Assembly: GCA_900491605.1 (NCBI GenBank)
Contig: UESW01001600.1
Location: 211,056 to 275,055, forward strand
From: Calamus simplicifolius
Taxonomy: Eukaryota; Streptophyta; Magnoliopsida; Arecales; Arecaceae
DNA: 64,000 nt
Direction of reading: 5' to 3'
In this document: piece after piece, positions 54,995 through 64,000 of the stretch
Layout: each line of letters starts with the position of its first letter
How positions within the stretch are numbered: the stretch's first letter is position 1
Notes under the pieces: model-generated
Seen by the model: only the letters and a program-made list of their open reading frames with translations
What the model was told of the DNA's origin: nothing
Database searches by the model: none
Position numbers and translations under genes: made by a program

Positions 54995-55376
54995 TTGATA
55001 AAAATTAAGATGAAAACTTCCAACTAAACCACTAGAGAAAGTACCTGAACCATTACCTAAACCATCAATAAAGGAAGCATCCAAATTAGAACTGAAACTA
55101 CTTTCCAAGCATCTCAACTATGCATATCTAGGTCCATCAGAAATCTTGCCTGTGATTATTTCAACCAACTTGGACTTCTCACAAGAAGAAAAACTATTGA
55201 ATGAAAATAAAAAGCGTTAGAATGGACCATGGCTAACATAAAAGGGATTAGCCCTCGATCGTTCAACATAGGATTCACTTAAAGGAGAAAACCAAACTTA
55301 TAAGAGACCCCCAAAGAAAACTTAAACTAACCATGAAGGAAGTAGTAAGAAAAGAGATCATCAAACTCCTTGACAA
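54995..55376 (+). pseudogene. pol: G2 RT N-terminal linker, truncated before the RT core
   Basis: It keeps LLSKHLNYAYLGPSEILPVI, then WTMANIKGISP and MKEVVRKEIIKLLDNG. In intact relatives this is followed at once by the RT core (IIYPISDS-type residues). Here the sequence jumps to 3' noncoding DNA, so RT, RNase H and integrase are deleted. Confidence 0.8.
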
Positions 55377-56495
55377 TGGTAATCAAAGTGAGCCATGACG
55401 TCTGGCTGAAGACATTTAACTTGGCGCTTTTTGGGAGGCAACCCAAAATTTTTATGTTCTAACCTTTATTTTTGTGATTCTTATTTTTAGAAATAAGAGA
55501 CTACTCCACACGGTCACTCCTAACATTACATGAGGCATATCTCGTCCATGTGGTATTTTTCCTTATTTTATTCTTCCTTACTTTATCGAGGACAATGGGA
55601 ATTAAGTTGGGGGATAAGAAAAACCTTTTTCAAAAATATTTTAAAAACATCTTGGTAATTTTTAAAAATTTTAAATTTTTTTTATAAATCATGTGCCATG
55701 AAAGAAATTCTTGAGCAAAATCGACTAGGAAAAGGTAATAGAGTTAGAAAGTATTGGCTAATTACTGTAGCGAGCCAAGGAGTAGACTAGCTGTCAGACT
55801 TTTAGTGGCATACTTAGGTCATCTAAAGGCTATTAGTATTTTCATTGCATAGGCACACTGATGAGGTAAACTAGGTATTAGTTGTAAAGTCAATTGAAGA
55901 TTCAATCATTATTAAAAATTGGTAATTGATATATACTCCAATGAGAGAAAATTTAAGAAAAAAGCTACATGCCTGATAAAAAATAAAAAAATAAAAAATA
56001 ATATATATATATAGAAATAAAAAAAGCAAGTTGAAACATTATTTTTTCATTGAGTAATTGGGCATCTTCGCTTAAGTAAGCATTGTTGTTCGTGTCAAAA
56101 AGTGGATAGAGTGAAGATATCGCTAAAAAAATAAAAAAATTAAATATCAGGCAGTGTGAAAGCTATCTCACGTCAGGTGCTTAATTTGAAGGTGTATAGA
56201 AAATTGACCAAAGTAAGTGATAAGCAAGATACCATTGTTCTTTACAAGCTAATACTGAAATGCTAAGTTAGCCATCACAAAAACAAGTGTTGTAGATCTA
56301 TGGATGAACTCTAAGAAAGTTTCTGATAGTTTTGACTATGAAATTTACTTCAAAAACTCAATACTTAGTTAGTGATACTGGCTAGTTTCTTTCAACCTTA
56401 AGTTTAGATTTAATTTTACAAAAGAGAATCTTAGTGACACATGATTTTATTTTAATTACATTGCTAAGGGACTAGCAATGATTAAGTTGGGGATA
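55377..56495 (+). other. G2 3' noncoding region and polypurine tract
   Basis: TGGGAGGCAACCCAA at 55434-55448 is the conserved block found after pol in this class. The remainder is AT-rich with simple runs (56000-56150). GATTAAGTTGGGGATA at 56480-56495 is the polypurine tract; the same AATTAAGTTGGGGGATA occurs at about 55600, so the tract is duplicated. Confidence 0.65.
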
Positions 56496-56793
56496 TGATA
56501 AGTCTATTTATTATCCCAATTTAATCATTAAAATAAATATTAAATATTTTAAATATATTAAGAATTGATACTTTTTATGGATGTTTACATAAAAAGGAAC
56601 CTATAAATGAAAAGAGCTTGATTTTTGGAGTCCAACGATGCACACGCACTCAAATCAGGACTCTATTTGCTTGAAAAGAAAAAAAAGAGATGATTTTGCA
56701 TGATTTTTGGTGCAAACTAAGGCAGGTGATATTGAACGGATGACTGAGAGATTTTCTCATGATATATGAATGATCTTGAGCCCGATTGACTTT
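56496..56793 (+). repeat. G2 3' LTR, left part
   Basis: It matches 17984-18265 from TGATAAGTCTATTTATT onward and breaks off after CCCGATTGACTT, where the CACTA element begins. The rest of the LTR is not in the window. Confidence 0.87.
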
Positions 56794-56814
56794 CACTACA
56801 AGAAAATACTGAAA

Positions 56815-57830
56815 TAGCGACGCAAATTTAGCGACACAATTATGCGTCGCTAAATTGCGACCACTTTGCGATGCCTCCATGACAACAAAACATTGCGACG
56901 CAATTAGTGACGCATTAGCGACTCAATAAACTAGAAAATCAAAAAAAATTAATTTTTTATTTAGCGACGCAAATAATGTGTCGCAATATTTTTAAATTAA
57001 TTTTTTATAAAATATAAATATGGGAAAAAATATTGCGACGCAACTCAGTGCGTTGCAATGTTTTTAAAAGAATTAAATATGTTAAATAGCAACGCATTAG
57101 CGATGCAATAAACCAAAAAATTAGAAAAATTATTTTTAATTTAGCGACGCATCAATTGCATCACAAATAATTTAAATAAAATTAATTTTAATAAAATATA
57201 AATATTAGAAAAAATATTACGATGCAACTCAGTGCGTCGCAATGTTTTTTAAAAAATTAAATATATTAAATAGCGACGCATTAGCAAAGCAATAAATCAA
57301 AAAATTAAAAAAATTATTTTTTAATTTAGCGATGCAATAACTGTGTCGCAATTATTTTAAATAAAATTAATTTTTATAAAGTATAAATATGAGAAAAAAT
57401 AATTGCGACACAACACAGTGCATCACAATGTTTTTAAAAATTTTAATTATATTAAATAGCGATGCATTAGCGATGCAATAAACCAAAAAATTATAAAAAT
57501 AATTTTAATTTAGCGACGCAATATATGCGTCGCAATTATTTTAAATAAAATAAATTTTTATAAAATATAATTATAAGAAAAAATATTGCGATGCAATTCA
57601 GTGCGTCGCAATATTTTTTAAAAAATTAATTATGTTAAATAGCGACGCATTAGCGATGCAATAAACTAAAAAATTAGAAAAATTATGTTTTAATTTAGTG
57701 ACGCACTTGTTGCATCACAATTATTTTAAATAAAATTAATTTTTATATAATATAATTATCATATTAAAAAATTATGATGCAACCCTTTGCGTCGTAATAT
57801 TTTTTTAAAATTAATTATGTTAAATAGCGA
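56815..57830 (+). repeat. CACTA subterminal tandem repeats, about 185-bp unit, five copies
   Basis: Each unit starts TTAAATAGCGACGCATTAGC. It carries inverted pairs such as GCGACGCAACTCAGTGCGTC-GC that can form hairpins, separated by AT-rich DNA. Unit starts are near 57081, 57264, 57451 and 57634, with a less complete first unit. Such subterminal repeats are where CACTA transposase binds in characterised elements. Confidence 0.85.
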
Positions 57831-59286
57831 TCAGTCCAAGATCGGTCGTGGCCGATCGGAATTAGGGCTTGGATCGATCGCAACCATCGGATCATCGCTG
57901 ATCGGATCGATCGCCGCGGTCCGAGATCGGTCGTAGCCGATCGGGATCAGGGCTAGGATCGATAGCAACCATTGGATCGACGCCGATCGGTCCGATCGCC
58001 ACGGTCCGAGATCAGTCGTGGACGATCGGGATCAGGGCTTGGATCGATCGCAACCGTCGGATCATCGCCGATCGGATCGATCGCCATGGTCCGAGATCGG
58101 TCGTGGTCGATCGGGATCAGGGCTTGGATCGATCGCAACCATCGGATCGTCAGCGATCTCGGACCGATCGCAACAGTTCGGGATCGGTCATGGTCGATCA
58201 GGATCAGGGCTTGGATCGATCGCAACCGTCGGATCGTCGCCGATCGGACCGATCGCCATGGTCCAAGATCGGTGTCCGATCAGGATCACGGCTTCGATCG
58301 ATCGCAACCATCGGATCATCGCTGATCTCAGACGGATTGCAACGGTCCGAGATCGGTCGTGGCCGATCGGGATCACGGCTTGGATCGATAGCAGCCATCG
58401 GATCGTCGCCTATCGGATCAATCGCAACGGTCCGAGATCGTTCATCGCCGACCGGGATCGATCAGGGCTTGGATTGATGGCAACCATCAGATCGACGCCG
58501 ATCAGTCCGATTGCTACGGTCAGAGATCGGTTGTGGATGATCAGGATTAGGGCTTGGATCAATCGCAACCGTCGGATCATCACTGATCGGACCGATCGCC
58601 ATGGTCCGAGATCGGTCGTGGCTGATCGGGATCAGGGCTTGGATTGATTGCAACCATCGGATCGTCAGTGATCTCGGACCAATCGCAATGGTCCGGGATC
58701 AGTCATGGCCGATCGGGATCAGGGCTTGGATCGATCGCAACCGTCGGATCGTCAGCGATCTCGGACCGATCGCAACGGTCCGGGATCGGTCATGGCCGAT
58801 CAGGATCATGTCTTCGATCGATCGCAACCATCGGATCGTCGGCGATCTCGGACGGATTACAACGGTTCAAGATCGGTCGTGGCAGATCGAGATCACGGCT
58901 TGGATCGATCGCAACCATTGGATCGTCGCCTATCGGATCGATCGCGACGGTCCGAGATCGTTCATCACCGACCAAGATCGATCAGGGCTTGTATCGATGG
59001 CAATCATCGGATCGACGCCGATCGGTCCGATCGCCACTGTCCGAGATCGGTCGTGGACGATTGGGATCAGGGCTTGGATCGATTGCAATCGTCGGATCAT
59101 CGCCGATTGGACTGATCGCCATGGTTCAGGATCGGTCGTGGACGATCGGGATCAGGGCTTGGATCGATCGCAACCATCGGATCGTCCACGATCTCGAACT
59201 GATCGCAATGGTACGAGATCGGTCGTGGCCGATCGGGATCAGGGCTTGGATCGATCGCAACCGTTGGATCGTCGCCGATCGGACCG
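57831..59286 (+). repeat. GATC-dense satellite, about 85-bp unit, roughly 17 copies
   Basis: The unit contains GATCGGTCGTGGCCGATCGG, then GATCAGGGCTTGGATCGATC and GCAACCATCGGATCGTCGCC, ending CGATCGCCATGGTCCGA. It is GC-rich and abruptly different from the AT-rich array beside it. Open frames of up to 270 codons on both strands are a by-product of the repeat. Confidence 0.88.
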
Positions 59287-60757
59287 TGTTGGCCCAGATG
59301 GCAACCCAAGAGGGGGGAGTGAATTGGGTTCTTAAAAATTTAAACCTTTTGAAAACTATTAGCTTTAAGTTGAATGAAATTAATTGCAATGCAAATATAA
59401 AGCACAAACAAGGAGATAAAGATAGAGATAATGAATGCACGACAAACACAAGGATTTTATAGTGGTTCGGTGTATCCAACACCTACGTCCACTCCCAAGA
59501 TTCACTTGGGTCCACACTATAACCAACTAGATTACAGCCGAGTTGTTTTACAAGAGCACAACTCACAACTTGTTGTTTTTCCTCTGGGATCACAACGAAC
59601 CCAGCAGGTTTTCCGAGCTCACCAGCACAAAACCCTAAACTCAAGCTAATCTAGCTTGACTCGAGGTTAACAACCTCCACTAGTTCAATCCCCTTGATAG
59701 AACTAGCACAAACAAATATAAGAATGTTTTACAATGATTCATAGCTCCTTAGTTGAGCAAATATTCAAAATAAAGTAAACAAGTTTAGAAAAGCCTGTTT
59801 GGAGATGATTGAATTTGAGCTTTTCTTCTTTTCTTCTTTTCCTCTTCTTCCTTTGGAATGATGAATCAAGCCTCAGCATTAATCCCTCACAGTCGTTGCA
59901 GTTGAGAAGATTGGAAATGGAAGAAACGGAGCTTTTTCTTCAATTTGGGAAATCCACCGATTTTTTTGATTTGGGCGCCTTGGATTCCTCTTTGAGCTTT
60001 TGGAGTGGAAGGGTTTGAGTTTGAATGCTTTTCTCTTGAGATTCAGGCTCAGGCTTTCTCGATTTTTGATTTGAAATATTTTCTATTTTCCATCTTCTCT
60101 TTTTCAAACGGGTGTTTTCCCTTTTTATAGATTTCTTTTAATCCGTTTTGGGAAGGAAACTAGCCGTTGGAGTGTACCTGGAAACAAAATATATCCGTTA
60201 GAAATTAGGTAAAAAGGAAATATTACCGTTAGAGCTGATCTGGCAATTTAAATTTTCGTTCTAGTCAGGTTGGAGTCGGCTCCAACTTTTCAGGTGTCGG
60301 CTCCAGATCGTTTTTCCAAAAATAGAAATTTCCGAGTTCGTTGAGGAGTCGGCTCCGAAAAAGTAAGTGTCGGCTCGCCATCGCCAGGTGTCGGCTCCCG
60401 AATACTATGTGTGTCGGCTCCAGGATGCTCAAAAAATCAACGTTCTATCCCCGCATCGGAGTCGGCTCCAGACACTATAAGTGTCGGCTCCGAAACTCTG
60501 GGTGTCGGCTCTGGACCGTATCAAAAATCAGAATAAAATTTGAATGGCCATGGGGTCGGCTCCAGGGATTCTAGGTGTCGACTCCAGGTTCTGAAACTTT
60601 GAAATTGAAGTTTTGCAATTGATTCAAAACACGTTTCTTAATTCATTTAAATTGATCAAATAATTTTAACTCCTGAAACACTTCTCAAATCCATTAGTAA
60701 TCAAATAAATATACTCAATTCCTTTATTAATCATCAAAATCAATAGTTGGGTCAACA
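59287..60757 (-). repeat. Copia D 3' LTR
   Basis: On the reverse strand it starts TGTTGACCCAACTATTG and ends CATCTGGGCCAACA; 1471 bp. The motif array is at 60272-60590, and the TATA box TATAAAAAG is the complement of 60121-60129. Confidence 0.92.
60272..60590 (-). repeat. GGAGTCGGCTCC motif array in Copia D LTR
   Basis: About twelve copies of GAGTCGGCTCC, GTGTCGGCTCC or GTGTCGACTCC in 320 bp, about 140 bp upstream of the TATA box in element orientation. Confidence 0.85.
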
Positions 60758-61269
60758 ATCTCCCCCTTTTTGATGATTATAAAAACATTGAGTATATGCA
60801 TAGTATTCTTAAATTAAAATTTTCAAGAGAGTGATCCTCATAAGTAAGCTCCCCCTGAATAAGGTAGCTCCCCCTATGAAGTTCAAATAATCAATTGTTC
60901 ATGTTTAATTAAATAGTAAGCTAATTAAAAGTTCAAATAATCCTAATTAAAGCATAATCAATCAATGCATATACAACATAACTTTCTCCAATTAATCAAT
61001 CAATTGCTAATCAATGCATATACGACATAACTTTCTCCCCTTTTTTGTAATCAACAAAAAGAAAAAAGAAGTTAAGTCATAAGATAAAATTGATAGATCA
61101 AAAGGTAATTTCATTGCATCAAAAGTATTACAAAATGGAACTGAACTTTGACATTACATTAAACTGCACATCATCATATCAAAAACTTTCATTATATCAA
61201 AATTAAACTTTCATTACATCAAGATTGTATTTCCATTACATCAAAATTCATTACATCATTACATGAAGA
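60758..61269 (-). other. Copia D polypurine tract and 3' untranslated region
   Basis: The complement of ATCTCCCCCTTTTT at 60758-60771 is the polypurine tract. More CTCCCCCT clusters are at about 60852 and 60870. An AATGCATATAC-AACATAAC direct repeat of about 50 bp occurs at 60964-61036. Confidence 0.7.
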
Positions 61270-62654
61270 TCAAAAATTAGTTCTAATAATCCTTGTTAAA
61301 TGATCTACAATCTTCTGCATTCCTTCAGACTGAATCTTGACGTAGTCTTTTAGTCTTTCATCAACAAACGTACAAGCAGTGATAATTTTATCTTGTAACT
61401 CGGCATTGCACTTTGAATAGATTTCAGAATCTCCACAAATGTCTTTAAGTTCTTCAAAGATGTTCTTCAAATCACCACTTAAAGATACAGTAGAAGAGCT
61501 AAGAGTTGATTCAATTTTGGCAATCCGATCATCTAATGAATAAAGAGTTTCTTTAAGATTCATAAATTTGTTGTCAAACTCAGTCTTTAATTCATCCTTC
61601 TGAGCAGCAAGAAGATTTTAAGTTGCTCTAACTGAAGGTCTGAAAATCCGACTGATGAAGTAGATGAAGTAGATGGAATCACTGGTACTGGGACAGGAGC
61701 AGGAGCAGGACTACTAGGATGTGGAGATGGAATCCTCATAGACGGACCAGCCTCACAAGATACAGAATGTCTAGGCTCGGGGACTCTCTCATCCAAGTTC
61801 CCTTTCCTTTCCCACTGACCATTAATTTTAACAAATCCCATTCGATGCAAAGTGGCCAAGCTATAATAATCAGTATGTCTCAGGCTCTTGGAGGGTTCAT
61901 TATCCAAAATTACAACCCCTTGGCTTCTGAATACCATAGTTAAGATCATGCCGTAGGGTAGTGACGATCTTCTCTTTCCTCCAGCCTCGGCCATGTAAAA
62001 TATCATCATAGCAGCTAGATTAATGGGCTGACCGGTCAATACACTATCCATCACAACAATGTCCCGCTCGGAGACATACTCAAAACGTCCGGTCTTCGGA
62101 AACAAAATTCTGCTGCAAATGTTGTGTAACAACCTTAATTCCAAGGGCAACTGATTAGCCCTATTTCCTCAAATTCAGTAACCTCTCTCCCTAACATCCT
62201 TGATAGGGCAGCTGATCTCTCATGTGCACATCAGCAGCTAATCCAGTAATGGGGATGTTCAGGAGATTTCCTAATTTGTGAAATGTAAGGTGAATCCTTT
62301 TCCTCTAACAGTGCTTACTAAACCACCATCTCCTCTTGCTAAATTAAAGTAAAATTCCTTTACTAGAGCTGGGTAAGTAGGAACATCAAGAGAGCATACT
62401 TTATCCCATCCAAGCTCCTTAAGTTGCCTACCAATCGAAAAACCCTCGGATTCAAAAAGTTCGAAATCAACTTTTCTTCCCATAGTGATTACCCTCCCTG
62501 CTAGGGTATCTACCTGAGGTGAAGTGGCGTTAGGATTGTCTGAATCGGTGGAGGAATCTTCACTTGGAGACGGCTCGCGGACGGGTCGCCTTACGGAACG
62601 CTTCCCGGTCACCACGGTCGCTCCAATCACCGAACCTTTCCTCTTAGGCGCCAT
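61270..62654 (-). pseudogene. Copia D extra ORF, near-complete, about 460 residues
   Basis: The ATG at 62654 begins MAPKRKGSVIGATVVTGKRS, then a Ser/Asp-rich stretch, GRKVDFELFESEGFSIGRQL, YPALVKEFYFNLARGDGG. A frameshift near 62290 and another near 62160 lead to LELRLLHNICSRILFPKTGR, DSVLTGQPINLAAMMIFYMA, SLPYGMILTMVFRSQGVVIL and LRHTDYYSLATLHRMGFVKI. A Pro/Ser/Thr-rich linker follows. After a break near 61590 come a coiled coil (MNLKETLYSLDDRIAKIEST) and ERLKDYVKIQSEGMQKIVDH. The core resembles the plant transposon protein domain (PF20167-like). Function unknown. Confidence 0.75.
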
Positions 62655-62756
62655 TGAATCCGTAGGAAGGCTTGAGAGAAGTGGAATTAGAGATGGGGAG
62701 GTTTTGGAAGAGTTTTGGAGGGATTTGGTGGAGGATTCGAAGAGTAATGAAATGAC

Positions 62757-62972
62757 TAGGTGTCGACTCTGCCCTAATAAATCGATTTTGGAATCCCAGG
62801 TGTCGACTCCCGCAAAGTCGGGTGTCGACTCCAAATCGCTAACACAGTCAGCGCTCGAACTGGAGTCGGCTCCACTTACACGGGTGTCGGCTCCAAGGTC
62901 AGGGACCGAGAGCGACACAGTCAGAGGTGTCGACTCCTCATTCTGAGGTGTCGACTCCAATGACAGTTTCAG
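62757..62972 (-). promoter_or_regulatory. Motif array upstream of Copia D extra ORF
   Basis: The same GTGTCGACTCC and GAGTCGGCTCC motifs as the LTR, in the pol to extra-ORF spacer, about 100 bp before the ATG. 62795-62972 is identical to 22617-22794. The frame of the extra ORF is open through it, so an N-terminal coding extension is an alternative. Confidence 0.6.
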
Positions 62973-63155
62973 AGAAAAATAATTGAAATTCAACCATCTG
63001 AAACTCGTCAAAATATATTTTATAAAATCTTGATAAAATTTTGGAGTATTAAGAATCAAATACCTCAGATGACTAGATAATTTGTCCTTAAAATTATGAA
63101 AGGAATATCAAGAAATTAATATAGATCTAGAAAGTCATTCCTTATAGTTTCAAAA

Positions 63156-64000
63156 TCAATCCAAAGGGTCACATATCCCTAATTCACCTCTAAGATAACA
63201 AAATCTCTCTTCACTCAAGGGTTTTGTAAATATATCAGCTAATTGTTCTTCAGTATTAACATATTCAAGACAAATTTCATTATTAGCTACATGTTCTCTT
63301 ATAAAATGATATCTAATTTCAATGTGTTTTGTTCTTGAATGTTGAATTGGATTTTTAGTTAGATTTATTGCACTTGTGTTATCACACATAATTGGAGTTT
63401 TATCAAGTGTTATGCCATAATCTTCAAGTTGTCTCTTAATCCAAAGGATTTGAGCACAGCAACTTCCAGCTGCAACATATTCTGCTTCAGCAGTAGATAA
63501 TGCAACCGAATTTTGCTTTTTGCTAAACCAAGAGATTAAGTTACTACCTAAGAATTGACATGCTCCACTTGTGCTTTTTCTATCTAATTTACATCCAGCA
63601 TAATCAGAGTCAGAATAAGCAATCAAGTTTAATGTTGAGTCTCTAGAATACCATAAGCCTACATTTTTAGTTCCACTTAAATATCTTAAGATTCTTTTTA
63701 CAGCAATTAAATGAGATTCTTTAGGTTCAGATTGAAATCTAGCGCACAAACATACAGCAAACATTATATCTGGTCTACTAGCTGTTAAGTAAAGAAGAGA
63801 TCCGATCATACCTCTATAATATTTCTGATCTACTTTCTTACCATCATCATCTTTATCCAATTTGCATGAAGGACTCATAGGAGTTCCAAGTGGTTTGATT
63901 GACTCCATTCCAAACTTCTTGAGCAGTTCTTTTGTGTATTTGGCTTGATTGATGAAAATTCCTTCTTTGCTTTGTTTGATTTGAAGTCCTAGGAAGAAGT
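63156..64000 (-). pseudogene. pol: Copia D RNase H and RT end (incomplete)
   Basis: The frame from 63908 to 63156 is open for about 250 residues: ESIKPLGTPMSPSCKLDKDD, YRGMIGSLLYLTASRPDIMF, LIAYSDSDYAGCKLDRKSTS and then STAEAEYVAAGSCCAQILWI, NTSAINLTKNPIQHSRTKHI, ending FCYLRGELGICDPLD. RNase H catalytic Asp, Glu and Asp are present. It connects to RT thumb residues (FFLGLQIKQSKEGIFINQAK) across a one-base frame change near 63930, which is why it is called a pseudogene; the upstream part is outside the window. Confidence 0.9.

Larger units (their letters stand above)
17984..56793 (+). mobile_element. G2: Athila-like gypsy element, pol core missing, heavily nested
   Basis: The same LTR start (TGATAAGTNTATTTATTATC) occurs at 17984 and 56496. 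Between them, once the insertions are set aside, lie an Asp-tRNA-type primer site, a leader, gag, protease and a 3' noncoding region. Own sequence: 17984 to about 19192, 44093-44598, and 52642-56793. G1, Copia C, a solo LTR and G3 account for the rest. The reverse transcriptase, RNase H and integrase are absent, so it is a non-autonomous copy. Confidence 0.82.
56794..59286 (+). mobile_element. CACTA (En/Spm-type) DNA transposon, left end and internal arrays
   Basis: The terminal repeat CACTACAAGAAAA at 56794-56806 is the classic plant CACTA end. It is followed by subterminal repeats rich in GCGACGCAA and its complement. No transposase sequence is present in the visible part. The right end is not reached because Copia D interrupts at 59287. 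The internal GATC-rich satellite may be a captured or separate sequence. Confidence 0.8.
59287..64000 (-). mobile_element. Copia D: SIRE-type copia, 3' part (continues right)
   Basis: Reverse-strand element inserted in the satellite after GACCG (59282-59286). It shows the 3' LTR, polypurine tract, a largely intact extra ORF, spacer array and pol RNase H/RT, up to the window edge. Close to Copia C in pol and spacer. Confidence 0.92.

Noticed and set aside
57953..59462. Overlapping Arg/Asp/Ser-rich open frames up to about 270 codons on both strands
   Set aside because: They are translations of the 85-bp satellite in all frames, have no domain, and one runs on into the Copia D LTR.
1..64000. 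A host gene, resistance gene or defence system between elements
   Set aside because: All stretches could be assigned to LTR elements, CACTA sequence or their arrays; no host exon, tRNA or rRNA was recognised.

Overview
The window is plant nuclear DNA made up entirely of nested transposable elements. No host gene, tRNA, rRNA or CRISPR locus was found. LTR retrotransposons of Ty1/copia and Ty3/gypsy type, methionine-tRNA-type primer sites, a CACTA transposon end and AT-rich relic sequence all point to a repeat-rich flowering plant. The style of the SIRE-type LTRs recalls monocots such as palms, but that is an impression from memory and not shown by the sequence.

Layout, outermost to innermost. 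The oldest layer is a Tekay/Del-like gypsy relic (G4, 16871-17983). Copia B (SIRE type, 8941-16870 plus sequence left of the window) sits in its pol end, and Copia A (1-8940) is inserted inside Copia B. An Athila-like gypsy (G2) starts at 17984 inside the G4 LTR and resumes at 44093, 52642 and 56496. It was split by a Tat-type gypsy (G1, about 19193-44092) and by a reverse-strand chromovirus-like gypsy (G3, 44599-52636, perfect TSD AAATA). G1 was itself split by reverse-strand Copia C (19591-29172) in its 5' LTR and by a solo SIRE-type LTR (32782-34176, perfect TSD GTCAC) in its pol gene. A CACTA element starts at 56794 inside the G2 3' LTR and carries two tandem arrays. Reverse-strand Copia D (59287 to beyond the window) is inserted in the second array.

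Coding content. All gag and pol genes carry stops or frameshifts, many explained by C-to-T or G-to-A change, so no element looks autonomous. Copia C and D are the best preserved. The SIRE-type elements B, C and D carry an extra ORF downstream of pol with a plant-transposon-protein-like domain. G1 carries, between pol and its 3' LTR, two tandem arrays and an antisense, apparently intron-containing gene of the putative gypsy-type transposon class (PF04195-like), with a TATA box upstream and a second possible small antisense gene nearby.

Most interesting signals: (1) the spliced antisense gene in G1; (2) family-specific arrays of short palindromic motifs in the U3 of every SIRE-type LTR, repeated just upstream of the extra ORF; (3) a 178-bp stretch of that upstream array that is identical between C and D although the adjacent ORF has diverged strongly; (4) a CACTA end fused to a GATC-dense satellite of about 85 bp.
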